Source of the DNA: Hypoxylon rubiginosum
Taxonomy: Eukaryota; Ascomycota; Sordariomycetes; Xylariales; Hypoxylaceae
Direction of reading: 5' to 3'
Length of the DNA stretch: 64,000 bases
NCBI GenBank assembly: GCA_902806565.1
Contig: CADCXA010000030.1
Span: 186,001-250,000, forward strand
Below the pieces are notes generated by a model, which was given only the letters and a program-made list of their open reading frames with translations, was not told the DNA's origin and did not search any database. How positions within the stretch are numbered: the first letter of the stretch is position 1; every line of letters begins with the position of its first letter. Below are positions 11,774 through 26,300 of the stretch, piece after piece. A program made the position numbers and the translations under genes.

Positions 11774-14700
11774 TATTTTTTTAATTAAATATATAAAATT
11801 ATTTATAATTTTTTAAATTAAATAACTTTAAAAATTATTTATAGTTTTATTTTTTTAATAATTTTATAAATTTATTAATTAAATTTAACTTGTTTTTTAT
11901 ATAATTTATTTTAACGTTATTTTTAATAACTTTTTATTTAATATAATAATAATTTTTTTTAATATAATATTTTTATTTATTTATAGTAATTTTTTATAAC
12001 TAAATAATTATAATTATATTATTATTTATTAATAAAATTAGTTTTTTAAATATTAATTAAAATTTTTTTAAAAAATTATATATTTAAATTATTTTTATAA
12101 TAATTATAATTAAAATTATATATTTTATTTTAATAAAATTATATATTATTATATTTTATAATTTAAATAATTATACTATAAATATATTTATTAAAAAAAA
12201 AACATATCTAGTTATTAATTTTATTATATTAATATTTTTAATATAATTAATATTAATAATTTTATATAATTTAATATTATTAAATATTTAATATTTATAT
12301 TTTTTTATTAACTTTTTATATTAAATTATATTTTTAATTAATTTTATTAAATATTTTATAATATGTTTAATTTTTTTAAAATATTTTAATAAAAAGTTAT
12401 TTATATAATATATTTAAATTAATATAATATAACTTATATTTAACTTAATTATATATATTATAAAATTAGTTTTTTTTATTAAAAATATATATTTATAAAC
12501 CTTTTTTTTATTTATTTTTTCGCCACGATTTTTAAAAATTATATAATTTAATTTCTTAAATTTAAAAAATATATTTATATATTTATAATTTTTAAGTTTA
12601 TTACTTTTTAATATTTTCTTAAAATATTATTATTAATTAAAATAAACCTTTTTATTATAAATAAATTAAATAATTTAAACTTTTAAAAATTAATTAATAT
12701 TATTAAAATTTATAATAAAGATATTTTTTTTAATATTTTTTATTAAATTTTTTAATTTTTAAATATTTATATTAAATAATAAGAAATTATTAATATAAAA
12801 AATTATAATATCCTTTATTTTTTAATTAAAATAAATAATATTATTTACTTTTAAAAATTTATAATTTTATATTTTAAATAACTTTTTAATTTTAATTTAT
12901 TAAACGTAACTAGTTTATTTTAATTTATAAAAAAGATTTATTAATTTAATAATTTTATTTTTATTAAATTAATAAATTCTTTATTTTTTTTAAATAAACG
13001 TTAAAATATTTTTTTAATATAAGGAATAATTTTATAAAAATACGTTTTTTTAAGTTTTTATTAAAATATATTATTATAAAGTTTATTTATAAAATATTTT
13101 ATTTATATATTATAATTAAAATTATTAATATATATTAAGTTACGGTTTTTATAGTTATAATTATAATTTTATTATAATTAACTTTTTTTTTTATATAAAT
13201 ATAAGCTTTAAATTTATTAAAATTTTCATTAAATAAGTATTTTTTTTTAAAATTTATTTAATATTAATTAAATACTTATAAATAATTTTAAAAAAAGAAT
13301 TAAATTTAAACGTATTTTTTTTTAAAGTTTTTATAGATTATTTTAAATATAACTTATATTTATAGTTTTTATTTTATTTTATTTATAGCTTTTTTAAATA
13401 AAAATTTTATATAGTGTTTTTAATGTTGTTTCTTTTTTAATATTAATAAAATAATATATTGAAATTTTATATATATTTAAATATATTATAATAAATAAAT
13501 TATTATTATTTATAAAAATAAAATTATTAAAATTATTTTTAAATATATTTTTTAATAAATAATTCCTGTTTCTTTAAATATTATTTATATTTTATAATAT
13601 TTTATAAATAATATTAAGTTTATTTAAAGTTTTATAACATTATATAATTAATTACTTTTTTTTAAATTTAATTTTTTTTTTAGATTTTAATTTTATATTA
13701 TTATTTATAATATTTTTTTTAATAATATTTTTATTTTTATTTTATATATTTATTTTAATAGTTTTTTTTTAATAATAAAACTTTTTTTATATATATTTAA
13801 ATAAAAACTTAATTATATTTTTTAAGTTTAAAATATTATTATTATTTTTTATAAATTTTTATATAATAATATAAAAAATATTAAAATATTTATTTTTTTT
13901 AATAAATTATATTTAATAGTTATATTAATTTTAATAACTAAATAAAATTCTTTTAATTTTTTAAGTTTTTAATTTTTTTATTATATTTTTAGATTTTTTA
14001 TTAATAAAAATAAAGTATTTATTTTTAATAATTTTTAAATATATATTATTAAGTTTATATAATTTATAAAGTTTAAAATTACTTATATATTTTTTATAAA
14101 AAGTAATATTTTTTATAGTTAATTAATTTATATAATTAATTATATAAATAATTATTTTTATTATATTATTTTAAAAATATATAAATATATTTATAATAAT
14201 ATAAATTATTTATATTAAGTTTTAAATAAATTTAATAAATTATTTAAAAATTTTATTTTAATATTAATTTTTTAATATAAAAATAATTAATTTAATTATT
14301 ATTTTTTAGTAAGTTTTTTAATAAAATTTATATTAAATTTTTTTTTATTATTAAAATATAATATTAATAGTTTTTTATTATTATTATTTTTTTTTATAAA
14401 TAAATATTATAAAGTTTTATATTTATAATAAAAATACGTTTTTATAATAACTTTTATTTTATTTTTTATAATATAAATTTTAAAATGTTTATACTTATTA
14501 TAATTATTAATAATTATTATAAAATAATAGTTTTTATTTATTAATTAAAGTTTTAATAAATTTATATTATATAAAATAACTTTTTTTAAATATTTTATAT
14601 ATAATTATAAGTTTTTTAAAAGTATTTTTATAATTTTAACTTAATTATATATATAATAAAATAATAATTTAATAAAAGTTAAATTTAAATTAATATTTAT

Positions 14701-17580
14701 AATTATTTTAATAAATTATTTTATTTTTTTTATATTAAAATAATATAAATAATAATATTAAAATATTAACTTTTAAATAATTTTATTTATAAACTTAAAA
14801 ATTAATATAACTAAAAAATTTTTTAATATTTTTTTTAAATTATTTATTTTCTATATTATTATTAGTTTATATTTTTATTAGTTATTTAAATTATTAATAA
14901 GTAGTTTTAAAAATATAAGTTTTTATTTTTTAAATAATAAAAAAAAAAATTACATGTTAAAATATTAAGGTTTATAAATATTATATAATTAAAATTTTAA
15001 ATATATTTTTTTTAATTTATTTATTTGTTTTATATAATAAATTTTTTAAGAAAATTTTAATAAAAAAATGTTTTATAAAAACTATAAAATTTAAAATAAT
15101 AAATTATTTTTTATTATTATATTTTTTTAAAATAAAATAAATTATATTTATTTTTATAATTAATATTAATTTATTATTTATATAAATAAAATATTTTTTA
15201 TTTAAAATATTTATTATAATTTTTTAAATAAAATTTTTATTATTATTAATAATATAAATATTAGATTTTATATTAAATAATAATTATTATTTTATTATAA
15301 TTTTAATGTGGTAATTTAAATTTATATTAAAAATTTAAAAAAATAACTTAGTTATATTATTAAAATTACGTATTTTAAATTCTTTTAAAAATAACGTTTA
15401 TTATATTTATTAACTAAGTTATTTATTGCTTTTTTATTATAAAAATTACCGTTATTATTTATTAAATTTTTAAAAGTAAAAATTAATTATTATTATAATT
15501 TACCGCTTTTTATTTATTTTTTTATAGTATTTAAAAATAAGTTTTATTATTATTTTTTTTTTATTAAATTTAAAGTAATTTATTTTTATATAATTATACG
15601 TTTTATAATTATAATATAAAAGGTTTTTATTTAAATTATAACTTAATAAATATTTAAATTTAAACGGTTTTTTAAGCTTTTTTTTTATTTATTTAAATAT
15701 TATAAATATTAAAATTATTTTTATTATTATTATTATTATTTTAACGGTTATTTTTTTTAATTTTACCTAAGAATTTATTAATAAAGTTATTTATTATTTT
15801 TTATAAAATAAATTTATTTTTATATAAAAATAATTAAATTTATTTAATTTAATTAATTATTTTATTTTTTATATTTATAATAAATATTATAATTAATTAA
15901 TTAATATTAAACTTAAACTTTATATTTATATAATTATATAATATAAATTATTATTTAAAAATATAAATAATAAAATCGCTTTTTTTATATTTTTTTTATA
16001 AAAATTTATTTTAAAACTTTTATTAATAAGTTTTATTTAAAAAAGTATATATTTTATTAAAAATTTTAAAAATTTTAAAAATCTTTTTTATATTATTAAC
16101 TAGGTTTAATAATTATTATTTATAAATATATAAAATAATTATTATTAAATTTAATTTATTAATAATAATAAGTTTTTTATTTTTTTTATCACTAATTTTT
16201 TTTAAACTTAATATAAAAGTTTTTTAATAAATATTTTAATTATTAATTTTTATTAAGTAATTTTTTTTATTTAATATAAAATTAAAATATTTTTAATTAA
16301 ACTTTATTTAATTATTAAAAGATTTATACTTTTTATTTTTTTTAAAAAGTTTTTTTTTATATTTTTTATGTTTTTTTTAATAAAAATAAAAATTAATTAA
16401 ATTAAAATTATATAAGTTTAAATTAAATAAATTTAAACTTAATAATAAATTAAAATTTAAAAAATTAAAATTCTTATAATTTTTTTAAAAATGTTTTAAG
16501 AATTTTTTAATTAATAACTTTTTTTTATTATATTTATTATTTAATTTTTTATTGTTTTTATTGCTTAATTTATAAGGTTTTTATAGTTTATAAAATTTAT
16601 AATTAAACTTAAAATCGATATTAAAATTAAATTTAAAAAAATATTTTAATATTTTTAAAAGTTTTTTTAAAAACTTTTAATATAAAAATTAAAAAGATTT
16701 TTTTATAATTATAATTTCGTTATTAAGTTTAAAATTAAAATTAAATAATTTTAAAAATAAAACTTTTAGTTAAATTTTTAATAACTTTTAAATAAGTTTT
16801 TAAATTTTTAATTTTATTTTAATAAAAAATAAAATAAATATAATAAACGTTTTATTATATTTTAATTTATAAAGTTTATTAATTAATAATATTTTATATA
16901 AATTTATTATTTTATTTAATAAAAATTTAAAAAAATTTCTTTTTTTTTTAATTTTTTTATTATTATTTATTTAATAATTTATTAAAATTTTTTTTCTTAG
17001 TTATTATTAATATTATCAATTTATTTTTTTTAATTATTTAATTAATTATTTTTATTTTTTAAAAACTTTTATTATTTAAAAATAATTTATAACTTTAAAT
17101 AATGTTTTAATAAATTATTTAATAAAATTTTTATTAAAATTTAAATTAATTAAATTTTTAATAAGTTTTTTAATAAATATTATAAAAGATTTTATAAAAA
17201 ATTTAAATTTTATATTAAATATTATAAATTTTATTAATATATTTAATATAATAGTTTTTATTAAAATAATTTTAATTAGTTATAACTTTTTAATTTATTT
17301 AATTATTTATTATTATATATTTTTTTTATAAAAATAAATATTATTTTTAATTTATATAAATTTATTTATTTTTTTTAAAATTAATAAAAACTAGATTTAT
17401 TTAATAATAAAATATATTAATAATTTATTTTATTTTTTAATTTATTTTTATAATTTATTAATTATAACACGTTATTTTTATTTAATAAAAATTATATATT
17501 TTTAATATTTTAATATAAAAAAATATATAAACATTTTATTTTTTTTTAATAAAAATAATAAAAATATAAATAAAATTATT

Positions 17581-17792
17581 ATATAATTAAAAAATAATTA
17601 TTTAAACGTTTATAAAAAAGATTTTATAATTTATTATTACAATTAAAAAACCTATAAAATATTTATTTAATTTAAATATTATATTATAAATATTAATATT
17701 ATATTTTTAAAATATTTTCCGATATTTTATCGGCTGTTTTTATTATATACCTTATATTTTATAGCTATTTAAGCAACCGTAAGCTGCTAATA
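17581..17792. repeat. Right long terminal repeat (212 bp)
   Basis: Partner of 11562-11773. This copy keeps more C and G in its right half (for example GCAACCGTAAGCTGC, where the left copy has only A and T). Reciprocal retention shows each copy was mutated independently. No clear target-site duplication was found outside the pair. Confidence 0.85.
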
Positions 17793-20326
17793 GTAAAGAT
17801 TAATTAAAAAGTGTTATATGTTATTATCTTGATTATATTTATAAGCAGGATAAGTGGGGGTTTGTGAAGACCCGATTGTTCGGTGTGCCAGCTTGCCGGC
17901 TTTGTAACTAGCACCTTGTAGCCTAGTCTATTACCCAAGTTATCAGGTGATCAACAGGTAACTAGGGGCTTGCATGGGAGGTACCTAGGCAGCATAGAGT
18001 TGAAATACCTCCAAGTAATATTCGTTACCGGGTCATTGGTTCACCTTGAGATACCTTCTAAGAAGATAAGAGGTCACCTGGAAGTACCCCAGTCAGATAA
18101 GGCTGCCAATCATCACCGTAGATGAGCTAACCTCGTCCAATTTATATTGGAGATATCAAATTAACATGAAGCGCATAGATGTCGATCTGTAACTTAAATC
18201 TCGTATATGATTTTGAAACGACGCCCAGGATTAAATCTAGTCCTAGTTAATGTAAGTCTTGTAGACATATAATGCCAGCGGCGCCTCCTAGGTGCATTAT
18301 CTGCTTCGTACGCTACGTACTTGGTACGCTTCACATGCAAAATGCATCGGACAGAAAGGACATGTTATGTACGTCGCACAGAGATGATGAGAGTGGTGTG
18401 AAATTACATGTAGGTGTAGCACTCTTAATTGTCTGTCCTATCATAACCACGTTACTGTAGTCATCATGCTAGTGGAATCCTTAATATTGCTAGATGATGG
18501 CACAGCAAGCTACTAAGGGTCGTTTGAATTAAAATAGAGTTGCAATACTAGAATCTGACGGCATATGGCCATCCCCTATCTTTCAATAGTGTGGACGTAC
18601 CTCTCTAGCTCAAGTACAGTAGGCCAGCCCAGACTCAATATTCAGCCGCAACTCATTGGACATAGAATCAGGAATCTTTGCTCTTTAATTCATATGCAAC
18701 AGCCTGGTCTTAAAACCTGGCTTCTCGTACCAAGCGACTTTAGGGCCATTGAAACTAGAATAATGGAAGCTTTCGATTTCAGGGAGGAGCCGAGCTAAAA
18801 TTTCTTCATCTGCTCCAGTGCCTGGCTACAATGAGTGAGAAAGGCGGCGAACAGTTTTGTTTCACGACATTTCTAGGGAAATTGCGGTTCATGATTATCA
18901 GGTTAAAGCAAAATGACGACTGCAACAGATAGTATGGGGCGAATGGGGGTTTAACCGGTCATAAAATGGGAATGCCGCGATACAGTGGTTCACACGCTGA
19001 GTCAGAATCCTTCTGATATCTACCAATACTCTATTGGGCGGTGAAGGTGGTCTGGATACATTGTCGTTACTTGCATGCACACATTTATGAATGATGACTA
19101 AGATATATGCAGCACCCAGAGTACCCCTAACTGTCTCGGTAAGCTGATTTTCATCCCTGATGTTGGACTCGACAGTTGTAGATACCAGAAGTCCTTGTCC
19201 GGTATTCAGTTTGGGTGCTGCCTTTAGGTGGGTGCTGAAGGTGTCGAGTATGTTGAGTATGTGCGGGTCGGGCGAACTCGGGGCCGAAGATTTACGGCGC
19301 CGAGCCGGAAGACCCACCCTGATAACGGGAGTTGTGCCGCTTCCCGTGCGGGGACTCACGGCGGGCCGAACCTAGTCTGAGAATCCTCTGGACCCTACGC
19401 ACATAACAACTACATAAAGTAGTACACAAGTACACTCTTACTGAATCGGGGAGAGTCTGAAGGTTATCCGGCTCACATAGAAAAGCTCTACTTAGGTACT
19501 TACGTGCATGGATCATAAAAGGGGTAGGATGAGGTGGTCAGCAATAAGATGCTTGTTTAAGGTCGTACCCACAGATAAACATTTTTTATCACATTCTGAC
19601 AGATCTCAAGGTCGGCGCCGTTTTCAATGTACTGCTCAGGTCAGCATCTTGTAAGCAAATCGGGCTAATGGATCCCGCTGACTGCATGAGGCTCTTCCTA
19701 CCCGCACATAGCTGACGTTTCTTAATATGAAATTCATGATATCTAGTACCACATGAGGAATCACCTCGCATTGATGAAGATTTTTTAGGCCAATGACCCG
19801 TAGGGGTTAACAGTTTATCTGCACGAGGATCATCGTATCTAAAGCTAGTCGACGTAGGACTTGCAGGCATCAAAGATCCAGATCGGCACAGCTTGTTGAA
19901 TTGAGCACTACACCCACAGACCCAGCAAGGCTGACATCCTTGTTGCTTACAGAGCATATGTCCGCGCCATCTTGCCTCTATTCCTAATTAAATTCGAGAT
20001 ACCGTTATTACCGGTAGGTACCTAAGATGGGTTGAAGAATCATGATCTGAAAACCCCCACTTAGGGGTTCGTCTAACTGATCAGTGTCTCTGGATCTAGG
20101 AGCATGTTTTTATCAAGATTCGTTACCTTGATAATCATGCTATGTAGGGACCCTACAACGAAGGGCTTCACAATGTGAATGACATGAGGGAGCGAAAGCT
20201 AGTGGCAAAAGGTTATTGAAGGAGATATGCTAAGAAAACTACCTAATGGCATAGACAATGCTGATGTTTGGTCTAACGAAATTGTAGAATTCTTGATGAA
20301 ACCGTCGTAGTCTCCCCCTCGCCCAT
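17793..20326. other. Gene-poor stretch between LTR element and NRPS
   Basis: 2.5 kb. Composition returns to normal by about 17,850. The longest open frame is on the minus strand at 19359-18898 (153 codons). Its middle part reads like protein, but I recognise no domain and no convincing splice partners. A second minus frame (19957-19589, 122 codons) is Ser/Cys-rich and unassigned. It may be decayed genic DNA or the NRPS 3' flank. Confidence 0.45.
18898..19359 (-). CDS. Unassigned open reading frame (153 codons), doubtful gene
   Basis: An uninterrupted ATG-to-stop frame with no family I recognise. It has a basic, Pro/Ser-rich N-terminus and a short hydrophobic stretch (AAYILVIIH) around residue 85. 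No flanking introns are evident. It could be a small hypothetical protein, a gene remnant or a chance frame. No function is proposed. Confidence 0.15.
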   Translation of the reverse strand: MSPRTGSGTTPVIRVGLPARRRKSSAPSSPDPHILNILDTFSTHLKAAPKLNTGQGLLVSTTVESNIRDENQLTETVRGTLGAAYILVIIHKCVHASNDNVSRPPSPPNRVLVDIRRILTQRVNHCIAAFPFYDRLNPHSPHTICCSRHFALT

Positions 20327-23300
20327 TCACATCTCACTAACTGTCAACGGCTTACCTGCCACCATTTCCGTGACGATGCGAATATAGAGGTCTAAGATAT
20401 TCTCAGCCTCGGACCTCCCGAATGCCCTCTCGTCGTATCCCATCTTCAGCTTATGCCCCCTTTCGTCCTTGAAGACCTCAAACATGATGGCGTAGTTGAC
20501 AAACATGGTAACCTTGCTCATAGCCATCACGATCCAGCGCATGTCGTCCTGCTCGCCAACGGCCGGCTCGAACGGTTGGAACAAGAAGAGCGTCTTGGCG
20601 CCGCTTGCGGCTCTGTCGGCTCCGAGGGCGCGGTAGATGTCTCCGAGCCCTACGAGACCGTTCTCGGTCATCTCCCAGAACCGCGATTGGGTATCCTGAA
20701 GCAGCGCCGGAATGGCAGCGGCGTCCGCGTCGACCCCCCGGGAACGGAAAGGCAGGAAGTTCGCGCATGTGCCGTTGATTAGTTGCGGCTCGTCCATGTC
20801 TACGTTGCGGCCCGTGATGAGGTAATCGTACGTAACGTCGTTGGATCCGCCGAGCTTAGATAGAAGTATGCTGTACGCGGTCTGGAATACGATAGATACT
20901 GTCACGCCGGCCTTCTGTGCGAACGCGTTGACCGGGACGTCAATAGCGGCCCTGACACTGTCGCTGACCCTTGGATTGGTCACATGAGCCGGGTACGCGA
21001 AGCTGGCGTCGCGGAGGTTTTCTTTCCAGAATGAAATCATCTCTGCGCGCCCTTGCTGGTGCTGCTGGGTATGGTCGATAAAAGTCTTGAAAGGGGTCAC
21101 TTGGGGTAGCGGATGACCGTCACGTAGAGCGGCAAACTGGTCGTCGAAAATTCGCAATAAGGTCCCATCATACATGGCGTGATCGAGTTTCGTACACAGG
21201 TCTATGGTGCCATCCGGGTATTTCAGCACCAAGTATCGTACGAACGGTCGGCCTATCTCAAATCGATGGTCCCAGTGACGGCGTATCAATGTGGATTTTT
21301 CGTCGGGTTGGCACTCGAGTATGGTCATGTCTAGCACCGGCTCTTTTAGAATGACTTGGACCCAGCTGAGGGGATCCGACTCGTCCTGCTTCAGATACAT
21401 GGCTCGTAGAATCTGGTTGGCTTCGGTGAGCTTGCGTGTGAGACCAACCCAAACTTCGAGGTCGAAACCTTGAGGCACCGGCCGTATTGTCATGAGCTGC
21501 CAGAATTGACTATCGGAGTGGCCCTGGGTTAGGAACTCCACTTGCCCGGGTGCGCAAGGGTAGATGTCTTCGATGTCTTCAGCTATGACGCCTGCATCTC
21601 GAAGTCTTTGATGGACCGATGCATGTGTCACGAAGTCAACCGCCAAACGAGTAGCCGCCGGTTTTATTGGGCTTACTCGCATGGCTTGTTCCCTTAGTGA
21701 TGGGTATGTGACGACGTCGTTGACGGATAGCGAGTAGCTCTGGCGTCGGAGCATGCTGACAAGGTTTATAGCTGCAATGGAATCGCCGCCATAATTGTAG
21801 AAGAGATCAGATGGAACGATGGTTTCTGGGGAGATATTGAACAGATTGGCCCATGCCTCTCGCAGAATCGTCTCCATATCTGAAAGCACCCCTGAAAAAT
21901 CGTCCCGTTGCGTGATCTGGGCTCCAGAGTACCGAGAAAGGTCCCTAGGGCTTAGCTGCTCAGCTATTTTGCTTAGCGATTTTCTGTCGACCTTTCCAGA
22001 TGGAAGTAAGGGGAACGACCGAAAAGGCAGAAAGACTTTTGGTATCATGTAATGAGCAAGTCCTTGGAGGCTCTCGACCATGGTGGACGGACTGATCACA
22101 GCTGCCGAGTATACAAGGCCGTCTCCATCTTCCTCCATCGTCGAAGGCGAATCTTGCGGTATGTAATAGGCCACGATCTGCCTCTTGCGCTGTATGTACG
22201 CTACGCCTACGACACAGCTTCGGATGATATCTCCGGCATGAGAGAGGAGCGCGTTTTCAATCTCCCCGAGCTCGATGCGAAAGCCATTTAACTTTACTTG
22301 ATTGTCTTTTCTTCCGAGACATTCGATCTCTCCACTCGGAAGCCAGCGTGCGTAGTCGCCAGTCCTGTATATCACCGACCCGTCCTCTGCCGTATGAAAT
22401 GCGGCGGCGGTAATGTCCGGGCGATTCAGGTAGCCCATCGCGACTTGAGCTCCGCTTACGCAAAGCTCACCCACTGCCCCAAATGGAACTGGCGTTAACC
22501 GTTTCGGATGGAGGATGGAAGCCTTGACAGCTTTTAACGGGTAGCCAATACTTTTCAGATTACCTCCCTGGGTAACCCTGGAGACTGTCATGAGGATTGT
22601 AGCCTCCGTTGGACCTATTGTCAACATTGAGGTTAGACACAACTTTTGTTCCTGGGGGAAAAGGGGGGTGGGGGGGCTGCCAACGCACCGTATCCATTAT
22701 ATACTTCCATCCGAGAAGCCCATGTCTCGACAACTTCCGGTGTGATGGGCTCGCCGCACACCAACAATGTCTTGACAATAGGTACATCGCTCGGGGAGAT
22801 CAACATAGAGATCGTCGGAGTAAGCATTAACTGCTTGACGCCGAAGGTGTTTATGCAGGAGGCAAGATCTCCCACCAACGTATCCTGGTCAGCTATCGAT
22901 ATTGTACCGCCGGAATCGAGTACTGTAAAGACATCGAAGTATGATGCGTCAAATACGTAATTAAGAAACCACAGCACGTGCCATTCACTGTCAACTTTGC
23001 ACGCCTCGATCATACCCTCTGCGGACGCTGCCACTGCAGCATGTGATACCTGGACTCCTTTGGGCATTCCAGTTGAGCCGCTGGTGTAGATGATATAGGC
23101 CGGGTCTTTAGGAGAGAGGATAGACGTGATTGTAACCTTGCTGTTATCTGCTTCCATAGCATCAATGTTGACAACCTCGCCCGAGAATCCTTTAAAGATG
23201 CTGGAGTGGGTGTTGTCGGTGATCGCCACCCTGGCCCCAACATCTTGCATGATAAACTCGTTGCGGTCTTTTGGGTTCTTCGGGTCCAATGGCGTAAATG

Positions 23301-26300
23301 CCGCGCCTGATTTCAAGATACCAAGAACAGCGACGAGAGTGTTCATGGACTTTTCCATACCTATGGGGATGACATCACCCGTCTGAACTCCCATAGCCTG
23401 TAGCTTGCGTGCCAACTGATTGACTGCCGCATCCAAATCTCCGTAGCTCATTTTATCCCCTGAGAGGTCTTGCAATGCGATTTTGGCAGGATTCCTAGCT
23501 GCCATGCGGTCAAACAGAGAATAAGCCAACATGTTGGAGTCAGTTGGTTGTTCAATAGAGAGGGAATCGAGGAATGCTTCCTCTTCGGCTGATGTGGGAC
23601 ACAGCTCGCCGATGAGCATAGTAGGCTCGCGCAAGATAGCGTTGATTGTCTCTACCACGTTCCCAAGCAGCAAAGTTGCCCTTTCTTTAGGCAAAGAGGA
23701 TACAATGCGCACGTCTAAGTCGTGTGCGCTAGGTTCAGCTTCGAGCATGGTGTACTCTAAGAAGTTCGGCTCAAAGGGGCCACACCGTTGGAAAATATCA
23801 GAGTGTTTCTGAACACCTGCTTCACTCTCTTTGATTAGTATATTGACCATTGTGTCAAACAGTGCAGCACCGTGGCCGGACGACCGGAGTATATTTCGTA
23901 ATCCGAACTGAGCTTGAGACGCGTACTTCCATGTATCGGCTTGGGTGTCTCGTATCAGGTCCATCAATGAAACTTCTGCGTTGACCTGCATCCTAAAGGG
24001 TGCCGTCGTGATGGTTGGGTAGGCCATCTGTAGGATCCCGGGGACAGGTGCATCTCGTCCGGAGAAGGCTGCCCCAAAGACCACATCGTTTTGGTTTGTA
24101 TGTAGAGAAAGGACGATAGCCCATGCAGCATAGATAAGTGACCCAACAGATACATTGTTGGTTGAAGAGAATGATTGAATGTTCTCACTTATCTTGGCGT
24201 GAACGACTACTACTTTCTTCTCCTCCGTCGTCTGGCCTAGTATACATGGGTATGCACTTTGTAGCTTATCCTTCCAGAAGCTCTGGAGCCCACTTTCATC
24301 TTGTTGTCTCAAGTAACGCACGAAGTGTGCGGGTGTAGACCGTACTTCCAATGGTTTCTGTTGGAGCAACGCAGCGAGATCATCAAGGAGAAAGTCGTGG
24401 GACCAGTTGTCAAATAGAGCGTGATGCATAGTGACAGCGAGAATTCCGTTCCGAAGAGTCGCAAATTGTACGAAATTATCACCCAGCTCTATTCTTGGCT
24501 TTGCCATAGATGAAAACTCATTCGCAGTCATGTCGAAGTTATCCCAGGTCAAGGAAGCAGTCTTCTTCACAACCTGCAAAAACGAAGTTCTGTTTAGCAC
24601 AAAAGTTGTCCGAAGGAGTGGGAGTTGCGGCAAAAGCTTCTCTAGGCCGTCCCTCAAGTCCTTGGAGCTTCGACCTTTCACTCGATAGTATCGACGATAC
24701 ACATAGGTTGTGTTGCCCAGTAATAAATCAGCCAGGAATTCGTCTTGTAATGATGTCGTCGGGTATGCATCCTCTATTCCAGTTCGGTCGAGCTTCGTAC
24801 CTGATGGCAAGAATGAGAAAGGTTCTAGGCTAGTGTCTGCCTTAGTTTGGCCGAAGTACTCTGCTTGATTGAATAGATCTTGGAGGGGCATTTGGAGGAT
24901 TTCTGAAAGCCCAACCTCGAGGCTGATTTCGTAGGCTTTGGAAGCAACTCGTATGGCATCTAAGGACGAACCCCCTAGCTCTTGGAATGTGTTTCTTGCA
25001 GAAAGGCCCAAGTCAGGCAACCCAAGGACCTCAGCTACTATAGCCCGAAGCTTTGTCCCGGGCTCTGAAGTATCCTCGTTGCCATTGATAGGTAGGTTTC
25101 TCTCCACAGATACGTTGAGCTGGCCGTTGTGATGGTAGTTATCCGTTGAAAATTTCAAGAGATGCTGGCGCCCGAGATTCTGGACATATTTGATGAGCTG
25201 GGGGATGTCGACTTTTCCGTTGACATTTAGAGGAAGCGTTTCTTCCAAAAGCCAATACGCTGGGATCATGTAGGTCGGGATGTGTTGCTTCAGGTGATCT
25301 TTCAGCTCGTTCCGTAATTTTTTCCATTCAAATTCCTTAGTCTTGGGGACTATGACGGCCACGAGAGCATTTCTCCCGCCTGTGGAAATCGCAACGACGC
25401 TAGAGTTCAACACGTTGGGATGGGTTTGAATGATGGTATTGGAGTCACCTGGCTCGACTCGTTGATCATTGATTTTAACCTGGAAGTCGATTCTGCCAAC
25501 CATCTCGATAGATCCGTCCTCATGAGCGATGACCATATCGCCAGTTCTATATAGGCGGCCTGGCCCAAAGGGGTTGCCAATGAACGATTCGGCTGTCTTT
25601 TCCGGGCGGTTGATATAATGAGTAGCAAGCTGGTCTCCTCCCAGGCACAGCTCTCCTGGGATAAGCAGGGGCGTTAGCTCCGTTGTGCCGGGATTCAAGA
25701 CAAACGAGGTCGTAGTATCGCTCGGGCGCCCGATTTTCTGCGGGTTTTGACCCAGAATCATTTCATGGCGCCAGTTTACCTGAGTGTTTTCACTTAGACC
25801 GTAAGCGTTTAGTAGCTCAAGTTCGTCCACCCACAGAGGAATGAGGGCTGGGTTGATTAACTCTCCCGCTACCGTCATTCTCCGCAGGCAGGGGACAGCT
25901 CCGGGCGTGAGAAGCAAAGCAGTAGAGGGCGTGACATCAATGACGTTGACCTGCATTTGGTTTATGGTGCGGCCAATGTGGATAGTCAAATTATCCTTGC
26001 TTGCTAGGCATAGACAACCGCCCTGCTTGAGCGTCGACCATATCGAACGTTGAGCGGCGGAGAATACTGGATTATGAAACAGAAGTTGACGCAGGCCTGG
26101 GAGAGTTGGAAATGCAGCCAGCCCTGATGTTGCCGAGGAATGTTTCTGTCTAAAGTCAGCATGGGGCTTAGATTTTATAATGTTTCAAGGGGTGGGACTT
26201 GCGTGAAGGACGCCTTGGGTTTCCCCGTAGAACCAGATGTATAGATAACATATATCGGGTCCTTCGGTTCGCAGCCGAGAGACATATCAACGTCTTCGTT

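Larger units (their letters stand above)
11562..17792. mobile_element. RIP-mutated LTR retrotransposon relic
   Basis: A 6.2-kb block of roughly 90% A+T or more, bounded by two 212-bp direct repeats (11562-11773 and 17581-17792). The interior has no open reading frame of 60 codons or more and no recognisable gag or pol, so family and orientation cannot be read. The paired terminal repeats, overall length and C-to-T/G-to-A decay fit an LTR retrotransposon inactivated by RIP. The element lies between the PKS/FMO pair and the NRPS-to-regulator genes. Confidence 0.8.

Noticed and set aside
11501..17796. CTAATAGTAA present left of the LTR element and at its right end, as a target-site duplication
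   Set aside because: It is not adjacent to the left repeat boundary and overlaps the right repeat; 10 A/T-rich bases can recur by chance.
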